Shown here piece after piece: positions 37,701-51,312 of a stretch of 64,000 nucleotides of DNA. The notes below the pieces were generated by a model, which was given only the letters and a program-made list of their open reading frames with translations, searched no databases and was not told the DNA's origin. Position numbers and translations under genes: made by a program. The stretch's first letter is position 1. Each line of letters opens with the position of its first letter. This stretch comes from Oasisia sp. SBJ-2009 (lineage: Eukaryota; Annelida; Polychaeta; Sabellida; Siboglinidae). The stretch covers positions 12,381,798 through 12,445,797 of the forward strand of contig OZ024854.1 in assembly GCA_964017155.1 (NCBI GenBank), in the 5' to 3' direction.

Positions 37701-38744
37701 TGGTTTGTTTGATTTGATTTGATTTGATTTGATTTGATTTGATTTGATTTGATTTGATTTGATTTGATTTGATTTGATTTGATTGGATTGGATTGGATTG
37801 GATTGGATTGGATTTGATTTGATTTGATTTGATTTGATTTGATTTGATTTGATTTGATTTGATTTGATTTGATTTGATTTGATTTGATTTGATCTGATCT
37901 GATCTGATCTGATCTGATCTGATCTGATCTGATCTGATCTGATCTGATCTGATCTGATCTGATCTGATCTGATCTGATCTGATCTGATCTGATCTGATCT
38001 GATCTGATCTGATCTGATCTGATCTGATCTGATCTGATCTGATCTGATCTGATCTGATCTGATCTGATCTGATCTGATCTGATCTGATCTGATCTGATCT
38101 GATCTGATCTGATCTGATCTGATCTGATCTGATCTGATCTGATCTGATCTGATCTGATCTGATCTGATCTGATCTGATCTGATCTGATCTGATCTGATCT
38201 GATCTGATCTGATCTGATCTGATCTGATCTGATCTGATCTGATCTGATCTGATCTGATCTGATCTGATCTGATCTGATCTGATCTGATCTGATCTGATCT
38301 GATCTGATCTGATCTGATCTGATCTGATCTGATCTGATCTGATCTGATCTGATCTGATCTGATCTGATCTGATCTGATCTGATCTGATCTGATCTGATCT
38401 GATCTGATCTGATCTGATCTGATCTGATCTGATCTGATCTGATCTGATCTGATCTGATCTGATCTGATCTGATCTGATCTGATCTGATCTGATCTGATCT
38501 GATCTGATCTGATCTGATCTGATCTGATCTGATCTGATCTGATCTGATCTGATCTGATCTGATCTGATCTGATCTGATCTGATCTGATCTGATCTGATCT
38601 GATCTGATCTGATCTGATCTGATCTGATCTGATCTGATCTGATCTGATCTGATCTGATCTGATCTGATCTGATCTGATCTGATCTGATCTGATCTGATCT
38701 GATCTGATCTGATCTGATCTGATCTGATTTGATTTGATTTGATC
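37701..38744. repeat. TTTGA / TTGGA / GATCT pentanucleotide array
   Basis: TTTGA units with an internal block of TTGGA (37783-37812), then about 167 GATCT units (37891-38725) and a TTTGA tail. All sub-arrays keep a 5-base register. Confidence 0.98.
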
Positions 38745-39265
38745 TTTCGGGGTTTTACACTAGTTGTATACTAATCCCTAAATGTCACTAGTTTTTCGCG
38801 GTAACTCAATTAAATTATACTCGGGTGTTGACAGGACGTTATCGACTGCTCTTATTATTTGACTACACTATGTCTTCGAGCCTACATATGTAAGACCACA
38901 ATAACGTGCTCTACCGCCTTTACCCAAAGAGTACCCAACAAATAGCATTATGCATGTTGGCTGAATTATTGTGAAGACGTATGTAGTGTGAAGTGACTAG
39001 ACATTACGGTTTTGTGCAGAGTGGCACCATAACTGTACAATGACAGCAGATAACAGTCGGTGTTTGTGTGCGTGTTGATACATTTGTCATTTAGATTGGT
39101 GATGTCGAAACGATAGGTCACTGTCTGATTCTACCAGAAATGAAGGGATGTCAAGTTTAAACGGGGTTTATGGGATTCTGGAGTATTATAATTTTACCAA
39201 TATTGCAAGGCTCGTCTATCAGTGGAGGATAAATAAGTTGTGAAATGTTCGATAACAGGTCTATT
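38745..39265. other. Unique noncoding DNA
   Basis: No ORF, repeat or RNA signature recognised. Confidence 0.5.
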
Positions 39266-42059
39266 TAAATTCGATCGGAAATGAAGGAAACGTTATAATA
39301 CATGCCTATAGAAAACGCAACTATGGTCTGCATGATAAGGCCTACATCAGTTCAGCTTTCCAACGTAGTGCAATCAGCATCGATATATAACAACACATAT
39401 CCAATTATATGTCTTAATTACAATTAAAGTGAGATACCAAATTGCTGCCCCCACAGTTTGACATCCGGTCATTCTGAGGAAGGGCCGATTAAGTTACTCT
39501 TTCAATCATCTTAATTACTTTCTAGTAACCGAGTTCCGGTTATCCGGGGGAGCGACGATTAAATTACTAATTAGTTGCTTTATTGAACTGAATACGGCTG
39601 TCCACTCTCGTGAATGTTTCCGGTTGTCATTCCCCTCGTTTCCTGATTATAACAATAACTATAATTATTATATTAGCTTCTAAGCTCAATTAATCCAATT
39701 TACTTCTACACCAGTTTCTAGCCTGATATAATACATACTTACTATAACAGTTTGTAACCTTAACTAATCCCTTAAATAAACATCATTTAACTAAACACCG
39801 TGGATGAACGTTACAAGGGGAGTTGCCGACAGTTTGCCACCAAGTTTTCATATATTGAATAAGAAAAACGGTATTTACTAGCGAAATCAAATCAGCAATG
39901 GATTGTAGATGTTTCGTGGTATCGGTGACTATGAGCAAGAGTTGCAGATGTTAAGTTACTATGTCTGATGATTCGGATGCAAATGTGAAAAGCAGCAACG
40001 ATGCTGACAGCCGTGGTTGACATCGGCGACATTTATGTATGTTCTGAGTTGTATTAGCCACAAAGAAAAACAGTTTTTCATGTTTCTTGTCGGCCATCTT
40101 ATTTCTTTTCTGGATGTTTTACATAAATTATATTCTGATTATTTTAAGTAATCTTTGCAGACACACGACATTAATTATGATGCCACAGTGTCGGCAAATT
40201 TATTCTGATTGATACAATATCATTTTGTTGTATACGTGCATGTGCTATTCCACATAGTACTAGAGGTGGCAGTGACATTATTTGCATACACTAGTTCAAT
40301 CCAGATATGAGAAAGACAGCACCAACTTCCTAAGAGACATAATATATAAGCCCAATTGATATATACATATTATTATTATTTTTTTTTTACTCATAGAAGA
40401 TACCGATATCTTGCAATGATATAATAACATATAAGATAATTGTTTATAATTATGGAAACAAATATAAAGCAAAACTGATTTTTATATTTATTGTCGGCCA
40501 TCTTGGACTTTTGCGGTATGTAAATCATATATTAATTAGTTTCAATTAGTCGTGATTTATACACCATTATGTAGATAATTCCTTTCTGGTTCAGACAATG
40601 TAAACTGTTATATTATTATGATGATACGTTTTTACAATACCTTCATTATGTGAATCCATGTTTAATCATATTGTTGCGGCACGCAGAAACTCATGACCTA
40701 ATAGGTTAATAGTTACGTAAATAACAAAGTTATGCAATTTTAAAATCAATTTTATTGAAATATTTATCAACACAAAACACAATAATTAGCTCATTGTCAG
40801 TTTTTCTTTAGGTCCTCCACACTCCGCAACGTCGTCGATAGAGCGTTGACCTCTGCCGTCACAGCATTCCATCCCTTTTTCTGTCCCTGTTCTACAAGGT
40901 TGGTTTGAATCGGCCTTGTAACAGTTGTCATATTTGGCCGTATGCTTGTATTAAGGCACAACCTCAGCATGAGAAAGGTTGTCCTTATAATTTCGCTGTT
41001 GTCTCACTGCTTCCACCTTGAGAACTGTCAAAGGTGAAATGAAGTATGGTAAGATTTCTTCTCAAAACGCGGCAATCCGCTTATCGGTTACTCGTGCCGG
41101 TATCCGCTAGTTGGGCGGCATCTGGGTGGCTGTTGTGCACCGCACCCAGTGCGGTCACCCAGCTAGATGACACCTATAGAGATAGGGGTAATTTTACCGC
41201 CTAACTTGGGTGCGTGTCATGCAACCGGCCACAGAAGCACACCCTGGCTAATAATACGTCATATCGTGCTGTGTCGGGGAGTGTATGCAGGTTGTAGCTC
41301 CTCGTGAAGACCGTGAAGTCAGTTAAACGTTGAATAAGTCGTTTGGCCGCACCTCTTCCAAATCGTTACACACGATTGGCAAACATGAAACCGAGTTACG
41401 ACAGCCTTCTTGAGTTCCGGTAGCGTCGATTATCTAGACTCCTTGAGGTGGCAGCACTTTTCAGCCCCCCAACTCCGCCTGCCGATGTAACCGGCGGGCG
41501 GCCTTACCCGATATTAGGATAGAGATGCTGATTGATTCTCAGTCCGAATTTGAAGTAACACATTAAATAAGGATACTTTTTTCAGATAATGTTGTATTAT
41601 TATTTTTTAAATAAAACATAAATCTTATATTAACACTAAAATAATAAAAAATATAAATGTATAGTTGTTTATGAAATCGGAATTACGGCAGGATTAACCA
41701 GTATCCGTGAGGTGGCAGCATTTTGTAGCCCCACGCGGATAACACAATGATAGCTGTTTATCAAATAATGCTGCATTATAAGACATTTTCAAAATTAACC
41801 TTATATAAACAAACACAAAAATATGAAACATAAATTTGCAGTTTTCAAAATGAAAATAGGAATTACGGGAGGAATAACCAATATCCGTGAGGTGGCAGCA
41901 TTGTTAAGCCCACGCTGATAGCATTCAAAAGCCGGCTAAATTCATATTTCAATGTGAGCATGAATAGTGTTCGTTGGCAGCGGCGTAGATAAAGGTTCCA
42001 AGCACGATGACTTTGATTTTGTTTCTTGGATACTGTTCTGTAATATGAACTATTTATAC
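39266..42059. repeat. 2.8-kb tandem duplication, unit 1
   Basis: Period about 2794 bp with 42060-44854; differences are a handful of substitutions and small indels. It has no ORF over 60 codons in unit 1. Inside are two TGTCGGCCATCTT-centred blocks (about 40090 and 40490), a GC-rich stretch (41080-41500) with a strong hairpin, and three copies of GAGGTGGCAGCA (about 41440, 41710, 41890). The last two lie in ~185-bp degenerate repeats. Transposon-like but unassigned. Confidence 0.93.
41127..41163. other. Hairpin in 2.8-kb unit
   Basis: ACCGCAC-CCA-GTGCGGT is a perfect 7-bp stem. It is enclosed by CTGGGTG...CACCCAG with a 10-base one-sided bulge. Repeated in unit 2 near 43930. Confidence 0.7.
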
Positions 42060-44854
42060 ATCTCTCGATCGGAAATGAAGGAAACGTTATAATACATGCC
42101 TATAGAAAACGCAACTATGGTCTGCATGATAAGGCCTATATCAGTTCAGCTTTCCAACGTAGTGCAATCAGCATCGATATATAACAACACATATCCAATT
42201 ATATGTCTTAATTACAATTAAAGTGAGATACCAAATTGCTGCCCCCACAGTTTGACATCCGGTCATTCTGAGGAAGGGCCGATTAAGTTACTCTTTCAAT
42301 CATCTTAATTACTTTCTATCATACGCGAGTTCCGGTTATCCGGGGGAGCGACGATTAAATTACTAATTAGTTGCTTTATTGAACTGAATACGGCTGTCCA
42401 CTCTCGTGAATGTTTCCGGTTGTCATTCCCCTCGTTTCCTGATTATAACAATAACTATAATTATTATATTAGCTTCTAAGCTCAATTAATCCAATTTACT
42501 TCTACACCAGTTTCTAGCCTGATATAATACATACTTACTATAACAGTTTGTAACCTTAACTAATCCCTTAAATAAACATCATTTAACTAAACACCGTGGA
42601 TGAACGTTACAAGGGGAGTTGCCGACAGTTTGCCACCAAATTTTCATATATTGAATGAGAAAAACGGTATTTACTAGCGAAATCAAATCAGCAATGGATT
42701 GTAGATGTTTCGTGGTATCGGTGACTATGAGCAAGAGTTGCAGATGTTAAGTTATTATGTCTGATGATTCGGATGCAAATGTGAAAAGCAGCAACGATGC
42801 TGACAGCCGTGGTTGACATCGGCGACATTTATGTATGTTCTGAGTTGTATTAGCCACAAAGAAAAACAGTTTTTCATGTTTCTTGTCGGCCATCTTATTT
42901 CTTTTCTGGATGTTTTACATAAATGATATTCTGATTATTTTAAGTAATCTTTGCAGACACACGACATTAATTATGATGCCACAGTGTCGGCAAATTTATT
43001 CTGATTGATACAATATCATTTTGTTGTATACGTGCATGTGCTATTCCACATAGTACTAGAGGTGGCAGTGACATTATTTGCATACACTAGTTCAATCCAG
43101 ATATGAGAAAGACAGCACCAACTTCCTAAGAGACATAATATATAAGCCCAATTGATATATACATATTTTTTTTTTTTTTTTACTCATAGAAGATACCGAT
43201 ATCTTGCAATGATATAATAACAGATAAGATAATTGTTTATAATTATGGAAACAAATATAAAGCAAAACTGATTTTTATATTTATTGTCGGCCATCTTGGA
43301 CTTTTGACGTATGTAAATCATATATTAATTAGTTTCAATTAGTCGTGATTTATACACCATTATGTAGATAATTCCTTTCTGGTTCAGACAATGTAAACTG
43401 TTATATTATTATGATGAAACGTTTTTACAATACCTTCATTATGTGAATCCATGTTTAGTCATATTGTTGCGGCACGCAGAAACTCATGACCTAATAGGTT
43501 AATAGTTACGTAAATAACAAAGTTATGCAATTTTAAAATCAATTTTATTGAAATATTTATCAACACAAAACACAAAAATTAGCTCATTGTCAGTTTTTCT
43601 TTAGGTCCTCCACACTCCGCAACGTCGTCGATAGAGCGTTGACCTCTGCCGTCACAGCATTCCATCCCTTTTTCTGTCCCTGTTCTACAAGGTTGGTTTG
43701 AATCGGCCTTGTAACAGTTGTCATATTTGGCCGTATGCTTGTATTAAGGCACAACCTCAGCATGAGAAAGGTTGTCCTTATAATTTCGCTGTTGTCTCAC
43801 TGCTTCCACCATGAGGACTGTCAAAGGTGAAATGAAGTATGGTAAGATTTCTTCTCAAAACGCGGCAATCCGCTTATCGGTTACTCGTGCCGGTATCCGC
43901 TAGTTGGGCGGCATCTGGGTGGCTGTTGTGCACCGCACCCAGTGCGGTCACCCAGCTAGATGACACCTAGAGAGATAGGAGTAATTTTACCGCCTAACTT
44001 GGGTGCGTGTCATGCAACCGGCCACAGAAGCACACCCTGGCTAATAATACGTCATATCGTGCTGTGTCGGGGATTGTATGCAGGTTGTAGCTCCTCGTGA
44101 AGACCGTGAAGTCAGTTAAACGTTGAATAAGTCGTTTGGCCGCACCTCTTCCAAATCGTTACACACGAATGGCAAACATGAAACCGAGTTACGACAGCCT
44201 TCTTGAGTTCCGGTAGCGTCGATTATCTAGACTCCTTGAGGTGGCAGCACTTTTCAGCCCCCCAACTCCGCCTGCCGATGTAACCGGCGGGCGGCCTTAT
44301 CCGATATTAGGATAGAGATGCTGATTGATTCTCAGTCCGAATTTGAAGTAACACATTAAATAAGGATACTTTTTTCAGATAATGTTGTATTATTATTTTT
44401 TAAATAAAACATAAATCTTATATTAACACTAAAATAATAAAAAATATAAATGTATAGTTGTTTATGAAATCGGAATTACGGCAGGATTAACCAGTATCCG
44501 TGAGGTGGCAGCATTTTGTAGCCCCACGCGGATAACACAATGATAGCTGTTTATCAAATAATGCTGCATTATAAGACATTTTCAAAATTAACCTTATATA
44601 AACAAACACAAAAATATGAAACATAAATTTGCAGTTTTCAAAATGAAAATAGGAATTACGGGAGGAATAACCAATATCCGTGAGGTGGCAGCATTGTTAA
44701 GCCCACGCTGATAGCATTCAAAAGCCGGCTAAATTCATATTTCAATGTGAGCATGAATAGTGTTCGTTGGCAGCGGCGTAGATAAAGGTTCCAAGCACGA
44801 TGAGTTTGATTTTGTTTTTTGGATACTGTTCTGTAATATGAACTATTTATACAT
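42060..44854. repeat. 2.8-kb tandem duplication, unit 2
   Basis: Near-identical to unit 1. After 44854 the copies diverge abruptly. The one ORF at its edge (44656-44859) has no recognised motif. Confidence 0.93.
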
Positions 44855-44859
44855 ATCAT

Positions 44860-46139
44860 TGGAAATGTCCCCTGACAATAATGGTTGGGTTTTGCATTCG
44901 AGATAAATAACTATGACGCTCTCATTTCCACAATGGTAACTTCGTTACACATAACATAACGATTTGAATGTATTTGCTAGAGACATTCACAATCATGTCA
45001 GAGCTGTTCAAAACTAGGCATATACTTATTGAACCGATGCCATGCAAACCTCCAATATGTACGCGAATGCGTAATACTGTATAGGGCAGGATATAGAAAT
45101 ATACAGAAATATACACATAAGTCACATGGAGGCACGATCTATATGACAGTTTCTATCATGCTAGAATTTATAAGAACTGACAGACGTTGTAAATTGTGAA
45201 CATATGTGGGTGTAGTCGCTGCCGCAGCTAGTGTGTCAGAACTGCAGGGGAAAAACATCTTAAAATGGGTGGCGTATTCGTTGTGGTTTATACAGAAGAT
45301 ACGGACTGTGAATGAATTGCATTTCAATTACCTATGCCAAAACACCGTCATACTAAAATCTTTCTTTACATTTTCTATCCAATAATTATACATATATATC
45401 TTCTATAGTATGTTTTATGTGATTTGTTTATTCTGTAATGTGAAACAAAATGTGGACACTAGTACTCCCGAAGAAAGGATTTTATTGCGATGAAAGATAC
45501 AGTGATACAATAGTAAGACACACAACAACATGGAATATAATTATCATGTTGCAGAAAGAATGGTCGATGTCGTTGATAGAATAGTAATAAAAGTCTGGAA
45601 AATAGAAAGTCAATCGATGTCGGGTACGTCGTCACCTTTAGTTCGATTGTGGTCACACTCTACGATTTGTAGAAGCAGATCTGAAAAGAAAAGAAAGTCA
45701 AATTGGTTCCTGGTTTCCTTATGGTATTCCTTCCTTCACGTATAAGTGGACCTCAGCAGATTGTCGTTAATAGACTAGTAACACTGGTAATAAAATAGAG
45801 CAGCTGTTGCAGTCGCTGATACTATTTACGACTACCACTAGTTTTGGTACAATGATATTCATATTAATCTTCCTCTCAGCAAAAATAATGTGAATAGTAA
45901 AACATAAATGATAATAATAACGTAAATTAGCATACGTTATTTGTAGTTACGTTACCTGTAAATTCCGTTTACACATCGTGGGTTCTGCGTGACACAAGAC
46001 TTGTAAATATGGTAACTCAGTTGCAACCAATATTTTGACATGCACTACCTAGAAAATGTGTACGTTCATGTGTACCTTATTACGAAGGGAACAATCGTTG
46101 TCGAATTAAGATGTGTTACTATGAAGTGGTAATACTTAC
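44860..46139. other. Noncoding interval, possible missing exon
   Basis: No confident gene. A minus-strand stretch near 45325 follows an acceptor-like TTCATTCACAG and reads VRIF, which would suit a LamG continuation, but its phase does not fit the preceding exon. I leave it unassigned. Confidence 0.4.
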
Positions 46140-46228
46140 GTTGTCCATGTAGCCTTGGAAGTAGCTCGGTTGGCGTATGTTGATGAATGCACCAATCATA
46201 AGTGGACAATGACTCTCTTGAATTGGAC
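46140..46228 (-). CDS. LamG-like (jellyroll) protein exon c
   Basis: 89 bp, phase 1 in and phase 0 out (acceptor GTGTGCAG, donor AAC/GTAAGT). It reads GPIQESHCPLMIGAFINIR and SYFQGYMDN. The CPLxIGAF...FxGYxDN pattern resembles the last strands of LamG/concanavalin-like domains. It is in phase with the two exons upstream. Confidence 0.6.
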
Positions 46229-46536
46229 CTGCACACAATGACAACAAGCTATAATACAGGACCTGTTCTCTATATTGAACACACGTGTCATAGGCAATGT
46301 ACAGCATTTCGAAATTGCAAAATAAATTAAACGGTTTTGCAACAAACACTAATTTAAGTAAATTGGTGCCTAGACTAACATCATACTCCCGAGTCAATGA
46401 TATCCAACCAGCACGTGAAGTTATTACGGGAAGCATAATGCAATCATCATAAAAAATAATGAAAATTAGATGTTTGATTTGAACAAATACACATGAATAC
46501 ACATAAGTTATTCATTATAGAAAAACAAGATGCATG

Positions 46537-46591
<55 letters not shown>

Positions 46592-46820
46592 CGGTAGCGG
46601 TAGCGGTAGCGGTAGCGGTAGCGGTAGCGGTAGCGATAGCGGTAGCGGTAGCGGTAGCGGTAGCGGTAGCGGTAGCGGTAGCAGTAGCAGTAACAGTAGC
46701 AGTAGCAGTAGCAGTAGCAGTAGAAGTAGCAGTAGCAGTAGCAGTAGCAGTAGCAGTAGCAGTAGCAGTAGCAGTAGCAGTAGCAGTAGCAGTAGCAGTA
46801 GCAGTAGCAGTAGTAGTAGT
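46537..46820. repeat. GTA / GTAGCG / GTAGCA mosaic array
   Basis: A triplet run followed by two hexamer variants in the same 3-base register. Lies in the intron between exons b and c. Confidence 0.97.
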
Positions 46821-46962
46821 GTCGCTGCTAAAGTCATGCTTACAAAGCAATGACGCAATCATGACACTGTACCCATTATTTAAAAGAGTCCCGTTAACGC
46901 ATGGTTCTGTTTAATTTGTGTATTTATGTGTTGCAAGTCTGATAGTGTGTGTTTGTGTTTGT

Positions 46963-47422
<460 letters not shown>

Positions 47423-47433
47423 TTGTGTGTGTT

Positions 47434-47566
<133 letters not shown>

Positions 47567-47726
47567 TGTATGGATGTGTATATGCATATATGTATGTGTG
47601 TGTATGTGCGTGTGTCCGTCTTAGTATGTGTTTGTATATGTATGTACTTGTGTGCGTGTGTGTGCGAGTGTGCATGTGTTTGTATGCGCATTTATGTGTG
47701 TATGTATGTATATATGTTTGTTTTAC

Positions 47727-47826
47727 CTGCGAAAACACTGTTGCCTGTTCCAGCATCTTTCACTTCCAACACGTGTCCATCCCAGTTCATTTCAGCATGA
47801 CCCCAACTGAGCATGGGATGGGGAGC
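47727..47826 (-). CDS. LamG-like protein exon b
   Basis: 100 bp, phase 0 in and phase 1 out (acceptor TTTTAG, donor GCAG/GTAAAA). Reads LSWGHAEMNWDGHVLEV then GNSVFAG. Family not identified from this exon alone; it is placed by splice phase between exons a and c. Confidence 0.55.
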
Positions 47827-48072
47827 CTAAAAGTAATGCACAGTGATTACCAACTCATTAACCTGCAACGGCATTTCACTACTGGAGCTGTTCCAGTGGT
47901 GTGATAATGTATCGCATCATTCAGTGTTAGGTGACTTTCCAAACGCTGACATTGTTCGTGATAGTTAACGTTGTTTATAAATGCTAGTGCAGTTGCTTGC
48001 AGGATGAATATGTTGCATACCGACCCGTGGCTAAGTAGACTGGCTCTATTCTATGTTACTCACCACATTCAC

Positions 48073-48201
48073 CGTAGTACCAGGTGCTGGCGAATCCTTG
48101 AGCCCGCCGTTGAATGCACTATTACTCACAGAAATGAACAGCGAGTTCCCCGCAGCGTACAAGCCATTGCCGTCTGGGAAACAGTCGTTGCTGACGATGC
48201 C
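48073..48201 (-). CDS. LamG-like protein exon a
   Basis: 129 bp with a phase-0 exit (donor ACG/GTGAAT). Reads GIVSNDCFPDGNGLYAAGNS then LFISVSNSAFNGGL. The acceptor (TTGACCAG) is weak and the frame stays open upstream, so the 5' limit is uncertain. Exons a, b and c join in one frame; no start exon is found up to 50 kb. Confidence 0.5.
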
Positions 48202-48878
48202 CTGGTCAATATTAAGGTGACTATAACTCCTTTTGTGTGATGTCAATTGGGAAACCGAACTGATTTATTGTTATTTTGTCCAATGTTTTGTATCTGGCAT
48301 CTTGAAAAATAAACGAATCAAAAAGCTATTGCCATAAATAATAGTTCTCGTCATTCCTGATTATTTGATACTACACTTAAATGTGTTGTTATACAGTTAC
48401 TGTGAACATGTGGAAAGAGAAATGTATACAACTGGGCCATTAAGGGCATGGATATAAACGCAATTTTCGGAGTGAGGTACACCGATTTGAGGAGGTTGCC
48501 CTCTGGAATATTGTTCGGGAGGGTTTGACGTTTAATAAAATACACGACAACCAAAAATAGCACGAGGTGTCCACTACCTCCAACATTTGGACCCGTGCGC
48601 CCCGACTATAATACCTACAAAGGTATATCACGTGCACGTCATAGCTGTAACGTTTATTTAAATTAACAATTGTTATTGCATATATACACAATATGTGAAA
48701 ACTTGGAATATACTCGCAAATGTCCTATGACATACATAGTAAAAAACAAGTTATTAAGTGCAGGAGCAGAGGAGGTTTATTTGAGATGTATTTGTAACTG
48801 ATCATTAATGTATCCGCGATTATTTCGTTGGAGTTGTATATGATCGCATCAATACGTCTTTTTCATAGTAGTCATTAA

Positions 48879-49740
48879 AGGACAACAAAATGCAACGGTT
48901 TCGTGGCATAGACCTAATAGAGTTTAATATAAAGTAACAATGTCCACATATACTAAACATTTTAACGCCAGCGGTTTACCTAAAATGATTTTTTAACACC
49001 CAGCCATCCAAATACTATGCGCAACTCCATCTTATACGAAGAATGACGTCACGACGGTGAGGCGCTCTCCATGCAGATTCCCTGCATGGGGTTTGGCTGT
49101 TGTTATGAAATGGCTGCAACTCGGTAACGCGCGTAACATGCTGATGACGGTAAATATAAAGGTGTCTATTAATGTTATCCATGAAATCATCCCATCAACT
49201 GATGATACCTGTCTACATGTCTACTTCAAAGCATTTCTCCTCAAAATGGACCGAGCAAAGTGAACTGTACTTGGACTGGAGGGATTCCAAACAGTACGCG
49301 CGCAAATGTGAATCCATTGCTTCAACACTACCGGTTGTTTCAATTATTATTGCAACCGTATGCCGAACAGTAAGGCATACTTGCTAAAGTTTACCATATA
49401 TTTAACCACATATTTAGATACACGTCTATAAGCAGCTGCTAGATGTCACGCCAACTGAACGAACTGTCGAAGACTCGAAGTTGTTGACCCTTAACAACGT
49501 CGCAGAAAGCTGACCGGCTTCAGCAGATACATAGAATGCCGCGCGCTGAATGGCCAAGCCAAGTTAACCCTTTCAGCTATGGCGGCGTCTAGACAATCGT
49601 GGATTTCGTTAGAATTTTAGACTTTGAAGTCACATTCTGAGTAAACCGCTGTCGTTAAAAAATTGAGTATATGTGGAAACTGTTACTGTGTATAAACTCT
49701 ATTAGGTGTATGCCACGAAACCGTTGCATTTTTTTGTCCT
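48879..49740. mobile_element. TTAA-flanked foldback DNA transposon (Kolobok- or piggyBac-like, non-autonomous)
   Basis: The termini AGGACAACAAAATGCAACGG and the complement of AGGACAAAAAAATGCAACGG face each other. TTAA directly abuts both ends (48875-48878 and 49741-49744). Inverted similarity runs about 115 bp (GTTTCGTGGCATA, ACCTAATAGAGTTT, AGCGGTTTAC). The 860-bp element has no convincing transposase; ORFs at 49057-49263 and 49172-49387 show no motif. TTAA duplications are known for piggyBac and Kolobok. The purine-rich start favours Kolobok, but this is inference. Confidence 0.8.
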
Positions 49741-49744
49741 TTAA

Positions 49745-50566
49745 AAACACCCATCTTGCTTAAACAGTGCAACCCGCAAACTCTCGAGCCGCTCTTGTAT
49801 GCAATGAGTATACCTTTACATTTGCCTAATCCATTTATGCTGGAATTGTCTTTAACTATATTCATGATCCTTTTTAACTGGTACATGTTCGTTCCGGTGA
49901 ATGCATGCATTTTACTAAGCCCGAAGACGAAATCGAGCGAACCTAAAAGAAGTTCGATAAGTGGGTCGGTCAGCGAATATACCTAGACATAAAAGCGATA
50001 CTTCGAAGACGCTGCGCTGCAACAATATAAAACGTATTAAAACTACGTTGAAACATCAAACAAGGCTTAGATATACAAATGGTGTCAAAGATAACCTAAA
50101 CCTGCATACATATGTTAATGTCCTAGTAAGTTACACGTTCTCTGTTTCTCGTACTGCTTTAATGTGCTGTTGTAACCACTAAACTACTGACATCCATCAC
50201 TATGAAATCGACGGTCGTCCACCAAACTCGAAACAACTGACGTCAAACGAGAACGTGGTGTAGACGTACTGGTGGTATACGTTTTGTCCTTGAGTAACGC
50301 ATTGCATCATGGTCGTTCGTGTTGCGTGTCACGCAATCCGATACAACGGTTGGCTTAGTTGCAGGTTTGAAACCGTCACAGTGGACCACTGCAGACACAG
50401 GTGCAGCAGAACACAGCCAGCATATGTCGACTGACGACATCCTCGTTGCCGCACTAGTCGAAGATATTGGAATTATGTTTGCGTCTGTTTCATATGATTT
50501 TGACAGTTATATTTGTAATATATAAACAAAAACCACAACAAATGCACATGACAAACGCTTAATTTG

Positions 50567-50625
<59 letters not shown>
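49745..50625. other. Noncoding interval with (TA)n
   Basis: Chance ORFs only. A (TA)n run at 50568-50624 abuts the next LINE tail. Confidence 0.5.
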
Positions 50626-50626
<1 letters not shown>

Positions 50627-50627
<1 letters not shown>

Positions 50628-51213
50628 ATAAGATAAGATAGTTTTATTGCCATGTGTTCACATTGTAGTTACAATAAAACATTGGAATGTGTAATGATAT
50701 TGGTCGTCGTAATAGTACATTCACATGACAATACATTCACATGCACCAAACAATGATGTTAAAATATACTACTACATTAAATAAAATAAATAAGAACAAT
50801 CACATAAAAAGGTCCGAATAAAAAAATGCTCATTATAACATCGATAAATAATTGATACGATATAGTAGAAATATAGTAGCTTAAAATGTAAAATATGAAA
50901 TAAAAAAATAAAAATATAAAATATAATAAATTATGATAAAATATACATACTAAAACTCATCGGAAAGTGGACTATGTGTTTGCTGCGGGTGGGAGAAAAT
51001 CACTTCTGTTTTGACAGGGCTTGAACGGCTAAGGGGAAAAAGCTAGTACTAAAGCGGTTGGTCCTGGTTTTTATGGATCTGAATCGGCGACTAGATGGGA
51101 GAGGTTCAAATAGGTCATGGGCAGGATGGGATGTATCTTGAGAGATGAGAGTCGCTCTTCCTAACAGACGCTGCTGATACAGTATTTCAAGACTGGGAAG
51201 GTCTCTGCCAATG
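50627..51213 (-). mobile_element. LINE 3' fragment with ATCTT-repeat tail
   Basis: The minus-strand C-terminus (51213-51000) reads LPSLEILYQQRLLGRATLI, HPAHDLFEPLPSSRRFRSI and NRFSTSFFPLAVQAL, a typical non-LTR retrotransposon C-terminal tail. It is followed by an AT-rich 3' UTR ending GGCAATAAAACTATCTTATC and a short ATCTT repeat. Strongly 5'-truncated. Confidence 0.8.

Positions 51214-51216
<3 letters not shown>

Positions 51217-51272
<56 letters not shown>
51217..51272. repeat. (TA)n next to RTE 3' end
   Basis: 28 TA units directly after the RTE 3' end; a second TA run (54753-54779) abuts its 5' end. Confidence 0.95.
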
Positions 51273-51274
<2 letters not shown>

Positions 51275-51312
51275 TCGTGCTGTCGGTCGCGAAGCGACAA
51301 AGACTGCTTCCA

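Noticed and set aside
36763..37722. Three plus-strand ORFs of about 280-319 codons (VWSGL repeats)
   Set aside because: Translation of the TGGTC array in all three frames; no coding evidence.
45139..45327. Possible fourth LamG-like exon starting VRIF
   Set aside because: The acceptor AG would put it in the wrong phase relative to the phase-0 exit at 46140, and downstream residues do not resemble the family.
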